A stretch of DNA of 21,142 nucleotides from an uncultured Roseburia sp. (GTDB lineage Bacteria > Bacillota > Clostridia > Lachnospirales > Lachnospiraceae), in the NCBI GenBank assembly GCA_900550935.1, contig URUD01000045.1, positions 1 through 21,142 on the forward strand. Reading direction: 5' to 3'. Within the stretch, counting starts at the first letter, position 1. Each line of letters opens with the position of its first letter. Shown here piece by piece: positions 1 through 7,032 of this stretch. Position numbers and translations under genes: made by a program. The notes below the pieces were generated by a model. That model had not been told where the DNA came from, searched no databases, and saw nothing but the letters and a program-made list of their open reading frames with translations.

Positions 1-2
1 CA

Positions 3-551
3 TTCTTTATTCGTGGAATGAGTGGAAATTTACTGGTTGATACAGACTATGCAGGAACATTGCCTGCATTTTATAGAGCCATCAAGGATTGCAAAATAAA
101 AATAAACGATATTACTTATATTATGGCGACACATTTTCATCCTGATCATATTGGCTTGGTAAGCGAATTGATGAATCAAGGAGTTAAACTTCTTGTAATA
201 GACATACAATATTCCTATATACATTTTGCGGATAATATTTTTGCCAGAGATAAGAAATTGGCTTATGAACCTATTCATGCGGATAATGCAATAATCATCA
301 GCACAGAAGAAAGCAGAGTATTTCTTAGAAATATAGGCATTGATGGGGAAATTGTAGCTACTACAAGCCACAGCGCGGACAGCATATCTCTGATTTTAGA
401 TAGTGGCGAATGCTTTGTTGGAGATTTAGAGCCTATCGAATATCTTGATGCTTATGAACAAAATGATAGGCTAAAATATGATTGGGAACTTGTTATGCAT
501 TATGCTCCTGAAAAAATTTACTATGCCCACGCAAATGAAAAAATACTGTGA
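3..551 (+). CDS. MBL-fold metallo-hydrolase, 5'-truncated by the window edge
   Basis: A metallo-beta-lactamase-superfamily hydrolase. The reading frame is open from base 3 and the residues before the first ATG (18) read FFIRG, which suits the first strands of this fold, so the true start probably lies outside the window. Counting from the ATG at 18, the metal-binding motif THFHPDH is at residues 38-44. Later ligands appear to be His118 (SHSADS, in place of the commoner HTPGHS), Asp136 (VGDLEP) and His171 (YAHANE). The ligand set is therefore complete and the protein is probably active if its N-terminus is intact. Substrate unknown: the fold covers thiolesterases, lactonases, RNases and others, and nothing here indicates a beta-lactamase. 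Base composition is visibly AT-richer than lepA onward. An acetyltransferase remnant follows at once, so this looks like accessory DNA. Confidence 0.8.
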   Translation, partial: FFIRGMSGNLLVDTDYAGTLPAFYRAIKDCKIKINDITYIMATHFHPDHIGLVSELMNQGVKLLVIDIQYSYIHFADNIFARDKKLAYEPIHADNAIIISTEESRVFLRNIGIDGEIVATTSHSADSISLILDSGECFVGDLEPIEYLDAYEQNDRLKYDWELVMHYAPEKIYYAHANEKIL

Positions 552-730
552 TTGGCAAATTTAGCAATACTAATGTGGAACAGCCATTCTGTTAGTGAGT
601 TGATTGATGAATTGATGGCTACCGGAATAAAGGGTATGCGAAAGAACTTTTATCGGAGTGTGAAGCGTGGGCGAGATATAATGGTTGTCAGGAGTTTGCC
701 AGTGATTGCGAAATAGATAACTTTCGTTAG
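552..730 (+). pseudogene. Remnant of an AAC(6')-like GNAT acetyltransferase
   Basis: This stretch has no intact ORF but two pieces of one recognisable family. In the frame of base 552 it reads LANLAILMWNSHSVSELIDE, resembling the N-terminal region of aminoglycoside 6'-N-acetyltransferase-like GNAT proteins (helix with LWP/MWP...H..EEL). Then, after a frame change near 632, it reads GYAKELLSECEAWARYNGCQ continuing to EFASDCEIDN and a TAG at 728-730. That second part matches the acetyl-CoA-binding helix and the EFASDCELDN signature of the same family. The central catalytic strands are missing and the C-terminus is cut after EIDNFR. I read it as an internally deleted, frameshifted pseudogene. 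Family assignment is by recall of motifs, and the original substrate cannot be judged. Confidence 0.6.
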
Positions 731-733
731 ATA

Positions 734-763
734 TTGACGCACCCTTGTCCTATCACTTATAAT
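734..763 (+). promoter_or_regulatory. Sigma-A type promoter for lepA-hemW
   Basis: A -35 hexamer TTGACG (734-739) and a -10 hexamer TATAAT (758-763) are separated by 18 bp. The expected start is near 770, giving a leader of about 55 nt before the lepA ATG at 825. It sits immediately after the GNAT remnant, so the accessory remnant ends where the housekeeping operon's control region begins. Confidence 0.6.
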
Positions 764-824
764 AATAAAGTATATCCTCAGTTAAGTGTGCTTTTTTAAC
801 CGGGGAAGGACAGGAGGAATTGGG

Positions 825-2636
825 ATGTCAATAGACCAGAGTAAGATCAGAAATTTTTGTATTATTGCACATATCGATCATGGCAAGTCAACGCTTGCAG
901 ATCGTATCATAGAAAGAACTGGAACCCTGACCAGCCGTGAGATGCAGGCACAGGTTCTGGACAATATGGATTTGGAGCGGGAGCGTGGCATTACCATCAA
1001 ATCCCAGGCAGTCCGTATCATCTATCAGGCGAACGACGGAGAGGAATATATCTTCAACCTGATCGATACACCGGGTCATGTGGATTTTAACTACGAGGTA
1101 TCCAGAAGCCTTGCAGCCTGTGACGGAGCGATCCTTGTGGTGGATGCGGCGCAGGGCGTAGAGGCACAGACACTTGCCAACGTTTATCTGGCACTGGATC
1201 ATGATCTGGATGTCATGCCGGTCATCAACAAGATCGACCTGCCGAGTGCGCAGCCGGATGAAGTCGTAAAAGAGATCGAGGATGTGATCGGGATCGAGGC
1301 GGCAGATGCACCGCGTATTTCCGCAAAGACAGGACTGAATATCGAGGAAGTGTTAGAGCAGATCGTAAAAAAGATCCCGGCACCAAATGGAGATCCTGCG
1401 GCACCGCTTCAGGCGTTGATCTTTGATGCACTCTATGATTCGTATAAGGGAGTGATCGTGTTCTGCCGTATCAAAGAGGGAACCGTAAAAGTCGGGGATC
1501 CGATCCTTATGATGGCGACCGGCGCAAAATCAGACGTAACAGAAGTCGGTTATTTCGGTGCGGGACAGTTTATCCCATGTGACGAATTATCAGCCGGAAT
1601 GGTAGGTTATATCTGTGCCAGCATTAAAAATGTGCGCGACACGCGTGTCGGTGATACGGTAACAAACAGTACACGTCCGTGTGCAGAGCCGTTGCCGGGT
1701 TATAAAAAAGTAAACCCGATGGTCTACTGCGGTATGTATCCGGCAGACAGTGCCAAATATCCGGATTTAAGGGATGCCCTTGAAAAATTACAGATCAACG
1801 ATGCTTCTTTACAGTACGAGCCGGAGACCTCACTGGCACTCGGATTTGGTTTCCGTTGCGGTTTCCTTGGACTGTTACATCTGGAGATCATTCAGGAGCG
1901 TTTAGAGAGAGAATTTAATCTGGATCTGGTAACGACAGCACCGGGTGTTGTTTATAAGGTATACAAGACCAACGGGGAAATGATAGAACTTACCAACCCG
2001 TCCAACCTGCCGGACCCTTCCGAGATCGAATATATGGAAGAACCGATCGTTTCCGCAGAGATCATGGTGACCAGTGATTATGTCGGTGCGATCATGACCC
2101 TGTGTCAGGAGCGGCGTGGCGTTTATATCAGCATGGAGTATTTAGAGGAAACCCGTGCGCTGATCAAATACGATCTGCCGTTAAATGAGATCATCTATGA
2201 TTTCTTTGATGCGTTAAAATCACGTTCCAGAGGTTATGCGTCCTTTGATTATGAATTAAAAGGGTACGAGCGTTCCGAACTTGTGAAATTAGACATTCTG
2301 ATCAACAAGGAGCAGGTGGATGCACTGTCCTTTATTGTATTCAAGGACAGCGCGTATGAGCGTGGAAGAAAGATGTGTGAGAAACTCAAAGAGGAGATCC
2401 CGAGACATTTATTTGAAATCCCGATCCAGGCGGCAGTCGGCGGAAAAGTAATTGCCAGAGAAACGGTAAAGGCACTTCGGAAAGACGTTCTTGCAAAATG
2501 CTATGGTGGTGATATTTCCCGTAAGAAGAAGCTGCTTGAGAAGCAGAAAGAGGGAAAGAAGAGAATGCGCCAGGTCGGCAATGTAGAGATCCCGCAGGAA
2601 GCATTCATGAGTGTCTTAAAACTGGATGAGGATTAA
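825..2636 (+). CDS. lepA: Elongation factor 4 (LepA), ribosome-associated GTPase
   Basis: LepA/EF4 is a translational GTPase that binds the ribosome and influences initiation, elongation or back-translocation; its exact role is still debated. The start was chosen at ATG 825 because AGGAGG at 812-817 lies 7 nt upstream; the longer frame from GTG 786 adds 13 residues unlike the family. The protein is then 603 aa, the usual length. Visible features: G1 AHIDHGKST (residues 15-23), G3 DTPGHVDF, G4 NKIDLP, and the LepA-specific C-terminal domain ending with GGDISRKKKLLEKQKEGKKR and the VGNVEIPQEAF signature. The stop is only 2 bp before hemW, so the two genes are almost certainly cotranscribed, a common arrangement in Firmicutes. 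Confidence 0.98.
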   Translation: MSIDQSKIRNFCIIAHIDHGKSTLADRIIERTGTLTSREMQAQVLDNMDLERERGITIKSQAVRIIYQANDGEEYIFNLIDTPGHVDFNYEVSRSLAACDGAILVVDAAQGVEAQTLANVYLALDHDLDVMPVINKIDLPSAQPDEVVKEIEDVIGIEAADAPRISAKTGLNIEEVLEQIVKKIPAPNGDPAAPLQALIFDALYDSYKGVIVFCRIKEGTVKVGDPILMMATGAKSDVTEVGYFGAGQFIPCDELSAGMVGYICASIKNVRDTRVGDTVTNSTRPCAEPLPGYKKVNPMVYCGMYPADSAKYPDLRDALEKLQINDASLQYEPETSLALGFGFRCGFLGLLHLEIIQERLEREFNLDLVTTAPGVVYKVYKTNGEMIELTNPSNLPDPSEIEYMEEPIVSAEIMVTSDYVGAIMTLCQERRGVYISMEYLEETRALIKYDLPLNEIIYDFFDALKSRSRGYASFDYELKGYERSELVKLDILINKEQVDALSFIVFKDSAYERGRKMCEKLKEEIPRHLFEIPIQAAVGGKVIARETVKALRKDVLAKCYGGDISRKKKLLEKQKEGKKRMRQVGNVEIPQEAFMSVLKLDED

Positions 2637-2638
2637 GA

Positions 2639-3856
2639 ATGGAGAAGAAAGAATTAGAGCTTTACATTCATATTCCGTTTTGTGTAAAAAAATGTAATTA
2701 CTGCGATTTCCTTTCGTTTCCGGCAGACGAAGATACGCAGACTGATTATGTGACGGCACTCAAAAAAGAGATCGCCTTCTATGGAAATAGAATGAAAGAC
2801 CGCAGGATCAGCACCATCTATATCGGGGGAGGAACCCCTTCCTGGCTGACCGAGCGTTCCATGGCATCCATCCTGCAGCAGGTTTATGATGCTTTTGAGG
2901 TGGCAGCAGATGCAGAGGTATCGATCGAATGTAATCCGGGAACGATCGCGGAGGCAAAATTCGTTTCCTACCGGCAGAGCGGCGTTAACCGGTTAAGCAT
3001 CGGACTGCAGTCGCCGGATAATGTAGAGTTAAAGATATTGGGCAGGATCCATACGTTTGAGCAGTTTTTAAAGACCTATGACATGGCAAGGGCACATGGA
3101 TTTACCAATATCAATATCGATCTGATGAATGCCCTGCCGGGACAGACGGCGGAAAAGGCATATGCTTCCTTACAGAAAGTCCTGCGTTTAAAACCGGAAC
3201 ATATTTCCGCGTATTCGCTTATGATCGAAAAGGGGACACCGTTTTATGATCTGTATAAGTTTGATGCGATCAAGCAGCAGGCGGGGATGAAAACGGATGC
3301 CCTGCCGGATGAGGAGGAGACCTACCGCATCACAAAGATCACGGAGAAGGCATTGAAAGAGGCAGGTTATCAGCATTACGAGGTGTCCAATTTTGCACTC
3401 CAGGGGTATGCCTGCCGTCACAACATTGGTTACTGGAGACGGATCGACTACCTTGGTGTCGGCTTGGGAGCTGCTTCCCTGTTGGATAATATCCGCTACT
3501 CCAATACCAGAGAACTTTACGATTATTTGAGCGGCACGAACGAACTCCGGGCAGGATTGTGGGAGCAGGAGGGAAGAGAGACACTTCCGGCGACCAATCT
3601 TCATGCCTCGGTGGAGCAGGTCGACAGAAAAGCACAGATGGAAGAGACGATGTTTCTCGGACTGCGCATGATCGAGGGTATTTACCGGAGCGATTTTGAA
3701 CGTGCCTATGGGATCCCGATTGAGGCGGTCTATGGCGATACGTTAGCCAGACTGCAGAAGGAAGAACTGCTTTGCAAGCGGGAGGGCAGGATTTATCTCA
3801 CGGAGCGGGGACAGGATCTGAGTAATTATGTGCTTGCACAGTTTTTGCAGGACTGA
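2639..3856 (+). CDS. hemW: Radical SAM heme chaperone HemW
   Basis: HemW binds heme and a [4Fe-4S] cluster and is thought to deliver heme to target proteins. It was long annotated as an oxygen-independent coproporphyrinogen III oxidase, but it lacks that activity in the cases tested. The radical-SAM motif CVKKCNYC (Cys15, Cys19, Cys22) has the CX3CXYC form, with IYIGGGTPS at residues 60-68 and the HemW-family stretch CRHNIGYWRRIDYLGVGLG in the second half. Length is 405 aa, slightly over the usual 375-390; the excess seems to sit around residues 205-225 and 300-325. It starts 2 bp after the lepA stop, with GAGG in the lepA 3' end as a probable ribosome site. In an apparently fermentative organism with no heme genes nearby, its heme partner is unclear. 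Confidence 0.93.
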   Translation: MEKKELELYIHIPFCVKKCNYCDFLSFPADEDTQTDYVTALKKEIAFYGNRMKDRRISTIYIGGGTPSWLTERSMASILQQVYDAFEVAADAEVSIECNPGTIAEAKFVSYRQSGVNRLSIGLQSPDNVELKILGRIHTFEQFLKTYDMARAHGFTNINIDLMNALPGQTAEKAYASLQKVLRLKPEHISAYSLMIEKGTPFYDLYKFDAIKQQAGMKTDALPDEEETYRITKITEKALKEAGYQHYEVSNFALQGYACRHNIGYWRRIDYLGVGLGAASLLDNIRYSNTRELYDYLSGTNELRAGLWEQEGRETLPATNLHASVEQVDRKAQMEETMFLGLRMIEGIYRSDFERAYGIPIEAVYGDTLARLQKEELLCKREGRIYLTERGQDLSNYVLAQFLQD

Positions 3857-3964
3857 CTTCATAAAATCTTAAATAATGTTTGCTAGTCTTTTTCCAGAAG
3901 ATAGGGTACAATAGAAAACAGATGGGGTAACACCCGAAAAAAAGAGAATTGGACAAGGGTTACA

Positions 3965-5512
3965 GTGGGAAAACGAAGGAAAAGATATATAAAAAATGCA
4001 ATATGTATGACATATTGTGCGATACAGCTGGCAGTGGTACTTTTATTATTTCATGGCATGGGGTATCTTCTGGAAAAGATCCATCCCAAGGAGGAACTTC
4101 CTACGATAGAGGGAGATGTCTATGTTCTGGATGAGAATGAGAATACGGAAACCGGACTGGAGGAAGGAAAGCTTACCATCTGTATTGATGCCGGACATGG
4201 TGGAAAGGATAATGGTTCCGATTACAGGCTCCGCTATGAGAAAAATGATAATTTAAAGATCGCACAGGCGGTTGCAGCATATCTGGCAGCACAGGAGGAT
4301 GTGCAGGTCATCCTGACACGAAGTGATGACACCTTTTTATCACTCGAAGAGAGGACAAATTTTGCAAATGAGAACAAGGCAGATTACTTTGTTTCCCTGC
4401 ACCGGAATACCGGAGATGGAAATGGGGTAGAAACCTGGGTCAGCAGTACGGCAGATGAAAAGACGAATACGATGGCAGAAAATATTATGAGCGGGCTGGA
4501 TGCAGTTGGTATTTCCAGAAACCGTGGCGTAAAAACAGGAACACAGAAAAGTTCTGCCAAGGATTACTATGTAAATTTACATTCTGATATGCCGTCCTGT
4601 ATCGTTGAGCTTGGATTTATGAACAGTCCTACGGACAATCAGTTGTTTGACGAGCATTTGAGTGATTATGCAAAGGCGATCGGAGATGCGGTGCTGGCAA
4701 CCGATGCCGCATATCAGGATAAGCCAGCAGATGGCACGGAAGCTATTGACAGCACAGAGAGCACCGATGTTGCAGAGACCGACAAAGGACAGATACTGAG
4801 CAATCCGGTCATTGAAAATGTCGAGTCTTTGGATGCGACCAGTCAGGACTGGGGACAGGGCACTAATGTGGATGAGAAGAACCGTCCGACCGGAGCAACC
4901 AGCGCGCAGGAGAAATACGGCAAATACAATGCCTACTTTATCGGAGAGGACACCAATACGATCTACCTTACGTTTGATGAGGGATATGAGTATGGACAGA
5001 CGGAGAGTATATTAAACACTTTAAAAGAAAAAGGTGTGACTGCAACGTTCTTTGTCACAAAACCATATGCGGAGGCGGATCCGGAACTGGTACAGCGTAT
5101 GATCGACGAGGGTCATGTACTGGGTAACCACAGTGTGACACATCCGTCCAAGGGACTTCCATCCCAGACACTGGATCAGCAGAAAAACGAAGTCATGGGC
5201 AATCATGAGTACATCAAAGAGACATTTGGCTATGACATGTATTTATTCCGCTATCCGACCGGACGTTTCAGCGAACAGTCACTTGCGATGGTAAATAACT
5301 GTAATTACAAGAGCGTGTTCTGGAGCTTTGCTTATCTGGATTATGATGTCAACAATCAGCCAGATCAGACTGCGAGTCTTGCCAAGTTAAAAGAGCGGCT
5401 GCACCCGGGAGCAATCTATCTGCTTCATGCAGAGTCATCGACCAATGCAGCGATATTAGGCGATTTTATCGATGCGGCAAAGGCAGCAGGATATGAGTTC
5501 GGAACCTTATAA
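3965..5512 (+). CDS. Membrane-anchored amidase / polysaccharide deacetylase fusion (CwlD-PdaA type)
   Basis: A 515-aa cell-wall enzyme with two catalytic domains. Residues 1-13 are basic, 16-36 form one membrane anchor, and the rest should face outside. Residues 69-250 are an N-acetylmuramoyl-L-alanine amidase (Amidase_3) domain: IDAGHGG with zinc ligand His78, Glu92, SLHRN with His146, and catalytic Glu215 in CIVELGFMNSPTDN. A Ser/Thr/Asp-rich linker spans about 251-315. Residues 320-515 are a polysaccharide deacetylase (NodB) domain of PdaA type: TFDEGYE (Asp338), NHSVTH with His389 and His393, RYPTGRFSEQSL, FWSFAYLDYDVNNQP and LHPGAIYLLHAESSTNA. In B. subtilis CwlD strips the peptide from MurNAc and PdaA then forms muramic-delta-lactam of spore cortex; here both steps may sit in one protein (inference). 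GTG 3965 is the likely start, because it precedes the basic stretch, but its ribosome site is weak (AAGGG). ATG 4007 is the alternative. Confidence 0.9.
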   Translation: MGKRRKRYIKNAICMTYCAIQLAVVLLLFHGMGYLLEKIHPKEELPTIEGDVYVLDENENTETGLEEGKLTICIDAGHGGKDNGSDYRLRYEKNDNLKIAQAVAAYLAAQEDVQVILTRSDDTFLSLEERTNFANENKADYFVSLHRNTGDGNGVETWVSSTADEKTNTMAENIMSGLDAVGISRNRGVKTGTQKSSAKDYYVNLHSDMPSCIVELGFMNSPTDNQLFDEHLSDYAKAIGDAVLATDAAYQDKPADGTEAIDSTESTDVAETDKGQILSNPVIENVESLDATSQDWGQGTNVDEKNRPTGATSAQEKYGKYNAYFIGEDTNTIYLTFDEGYEYGQTESILNTLKEKGVTATFFVTKPYAEADPELVQRMIDEGHVLGNHSVTHPSKGLPSQTLDQQKNEVMGNHEYIKETFGYDMYLFRYPTGRFSEQSLAMVNNCNYKSVFWSFAYLDYDVNNQPDQTASLAKLKERLHPGAIYLLHAESSTNAAILGDFIDAAKAAGYEFGTL

Positions 5513-5556
5513 TAAAATATTGAACAGACTCTGACACCGAAATAGAGATTGAGGTG

Positions 5557-5599
5557 AAAGGTATGGCATAAGAAAAACACGGGCTAAAGCTGTACCTTT
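5557..5599 (+). promoter_or_regulatory. Candidate antiterminator hairpin and two-codon leader ORF ahead of the hyd operon
   Basis: AAAGGTATGGC (5557-5567) can pair over 11 positions (9 Watson-Crick, 2 wobble) with GCTGTACCTTT (5589-5599). That second arm contains the left arm of the terminator at 5586-5616, so the two hairpins exclude each other. The first arm also contains an ATG (5563) preceded by a strong ribosome site GAGGTGA (5551-5557) and followed at once by GCA TAA. A ribosome here would cover the antiterminator arm. Pairings are seen in the sequence; a regulatory role is inference. No known riboswitch class was recognised. Confidence 0.4.
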
Positions 5600-5618
5600 T
5601 TATGGGGTACAGCTTTTT
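5586..5618 (+). terminator. Rho-independent terminator just upstream of the TM1266-hydEGF operon
   Basis: AAAGCTGTACC (5586-5596) pairs perfectly with GGTACAGCTTT (5606-5616) over 11 bp around a 9-nt loop, with a run of five T at 5614-5618. It may end the amidase/deacetylase transcript (stop at 5512). However, only 28 nt separate it from the next start codon, leaving no obvious room for a promoter, so it may also act as an attenuator in the hyd leader. Confidence 0.75.
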
Positions 5619-5646
5619 AGCGTTTATCATTCAGGAGGGAACAGAA

Positions 5647-5895
5647 GTGGAAACAAGAGTAGCATTGCTTGGAATCATCATTGAAAATGTAGAATCTGTG
5701 CCGCAGTTAAATGAGCTGCTGCATGAATATGGCAGATATATCATTGGAAGAATGGGGATCCCGTATAAAGAGAGAAATCTTCATATCATCAGTGTGGCAA
5801 TGGATGCGCCACAGGATAAGATCAATGCGTTGTCCGGAAAGATCGGAAGACTGGATGGAGTCACTGTTAAAACAGCGTATTCCAATGTAAAATAA
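5647..5895 (+). CDS. TM1266-family putative iron-only hydrogenase system regulator
   Basis: A small 82-aa protein resembling the TM1266 family, which has an ACT/NikR-C-like fold and is found beside [FeFe]-hydrogenase maturation genes; its molecular role is unproven. The start was set at GTG 5647 (METRVALLGIIIEN) because AGGAGG at 5633-5638 lies 8 nt upstream, and the longer frame from 5602 would begin inside the terminator. Visible family features are the opening RVALLGIIIEN strand, the HEYGRYIIGRMGIPY segment (the invariant-looking YxxxIxGRMGxPY core), and the terminal GKIGRLDGVTVKTAYS strand. It is the first gene of the hydE-hydG-hydF cluster, 18 nt before hydE, and seems cotranscribed with it. 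It probably senses something tied to H-cluster assembly, but no ligand residues can be assigned. Confidence 0.85.
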   Translation: METRVALLGIIIENVESVPQLNELLHEYGRYIIGRMGIPYKERNLHIISVAMDAPQDKINALSGKIGRLDGVTVKTAYSNVK

Positions 5896-5913
5896 AAAAG
5901 CATGGAGGAAACA

Positions 5914-7032
5914 ATGCAACACAGCTATGAGATAGTAGACAGGATCAGAAAGACGCGGACGATCGACCGGCAGACGTTAGAAGAACTGCTTACGACAGAG
6001 GATGCGGGATTAAAAGAATATCTTGCAGCAAAGGCAAAAGAGACGGCACAGCAGATCTATGGAAATCAGATCTATATGAGAGGTCTGATCGAGTTTACCA
6101 ATTACTGCAAAAACGACTGTTATTATTGTGGAATCCGTTGCAGCAATGAGAAAGCAGACCGGTATCGCCTGAGTATAGAACAGATTTTAGAGTGCTGTAA
6201 GAATGGATACGAACTGGGATTTCGCACCTTTGTATTGCAGGGGGGAGAGGACGGTTATTATACGGATGCAAAGATCTGTGAGCTGGTAGCTAAGATCAAA
6301 AGGCAGCATCCTGATTGCGCAGTGACATTATCCATTGGGGAAAAAGAGCGGGCAAGTTATGAGGCATTTTTTAAAGCGGGCGCGGATCGGTATCTGCTCC
6401 GCCATGAAACCGCCGATGAGGAGCACTACAAAAAACTGCATCCACAGAAAATGTCCTTTCAGCACAGGATGCAGTGCTTAAGAGAATTAAAAGAGATCGG
6501 GTATCAGACCGGGTGTGGTTTTATGGTGGGTTCACCGGGACAGACGTTTGATACTTTATATGAAGATTTACAGTTTATTTTGGAATTACAACCACATATG
6601 GTTGGGATCGGGCCGTTTATCCCACAGCAGGACACGCCGTTTGGCGGGGAGTGTGCGGGTACATTGGACCGGACACTGAGACTGCTCAGTATCATAAGAC
6701 TTCTGGTGCCACATGTGCTGCTTCCGGCAACGACAGCACTGGGAACCATTCATCCGAAGGGGCGTGAACTTGGTATTTTAGCGGGTGCCAATGTAGTTAT
6801 GCCAAATCTTTCACCGGTAGCGGTGCGGGAAAAATATAAATTATATGACAACAAGATCTGTACAGGAGATGAGGCGGCAGAGTGCCGTTTCTGTATGCAG
6901 AACCGAATGGAAGCGATAGGATATCAGGTCGTAGTTGACCGTGGTGACTATAAAAATGAAACTAACCGGAAAGCAATAGGGCAGCTGACCGGAAAGAAAG
7001 GAAAGAGTGTATGTATAACGCAAAATCATTAA
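5914..7032 (+). CDS. hydE: [FeFe]-hydrogenase H-cluster radical SAM maturase HydE
   Basis: HydE is a cytoplasmic radical-SAM enzyme acting in synthesis of the H-cluster 2Fe subcluster, converting HydG's organometallic product toward the dithiomethylamine-bridged centre. The start is taken at ATG 5914, giving 372 aa, because GGAGG (5904-5908) is spaced for it and overlaps the alternative ATG 5902. The radical-SAM motif is in TNYCKNDCYYCGIRC: Cys65, Cys69 and Cys72. Near the C-terminus CTGDEAAECRFC gives the CX7CX2C motif that holds the accessory cluster present only in some HydE proteins, so this copy should carry two clusters. The 3' end overlaps hydG by 22 nt, indicating translational coupling. 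Confidence 0.95.
   Translation: MQHSYEIVDRIRKTRTIDRQTLEELLTTEDAGLKEYLAAKAKETAQQIYGNQIYMRGLIEFTNYCKNDCYYCGIRCSNEKADRYRLSIEQILECCKNGYELGFRTFVLQGGEDGYYTDAKICELVAKIKRQHPDCAVTLSIGEKERASYEAFFKAGADRYLLRHETADEEHYKKLHPQKMSFQHRMQCLRELKEIGYQTGCGFMVGSPGQTFDTLYEDLQFILELQPHMVGIGPFIPQQDTPFGGECAGTLDRTLRLLSIIRLLVPHVLLPATTALGTIHPKGRELGILAGANVVMPNLSPVAVREKYKLYDNKICTGDEAAECRFCMQNRMEAIGYQVVVDRGDYKNETNRKAIGQLTGKKGKSVCITQNH

Noticed and set aside
3..551. MBL-fold gene as a beta-lactamase resistance gene
   Set aside because: Only the general metal-binding motif is shared. The SHSADS and GDLEP contexts and cytoplasmic character do not indicate a secreted beta-lactamase.
786..824. Upstream GTG start for lepA
   Set aside because: The added 13 residues do not look like LepA and no ribosome site precedes GTG 786, whereas AGGAGG is correctly placed for ATG 825.
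3880..3912. Promoter between hemW and the amidase/deacetylase gene (TTGCTA ... TACAAT)
   Set aside because: The 21-bp spacing is too long for a sigma-A promoter, and a match to sporulation sigma factors could not be established by eye, so it is not listed as a feature.
3949..4134. 61-codon frame overlapping the start of the amidase/deacetylase gene
   Set aside because: It begins at TTG, has no family resemblance, and lies in another frame of a gene with clear domains.
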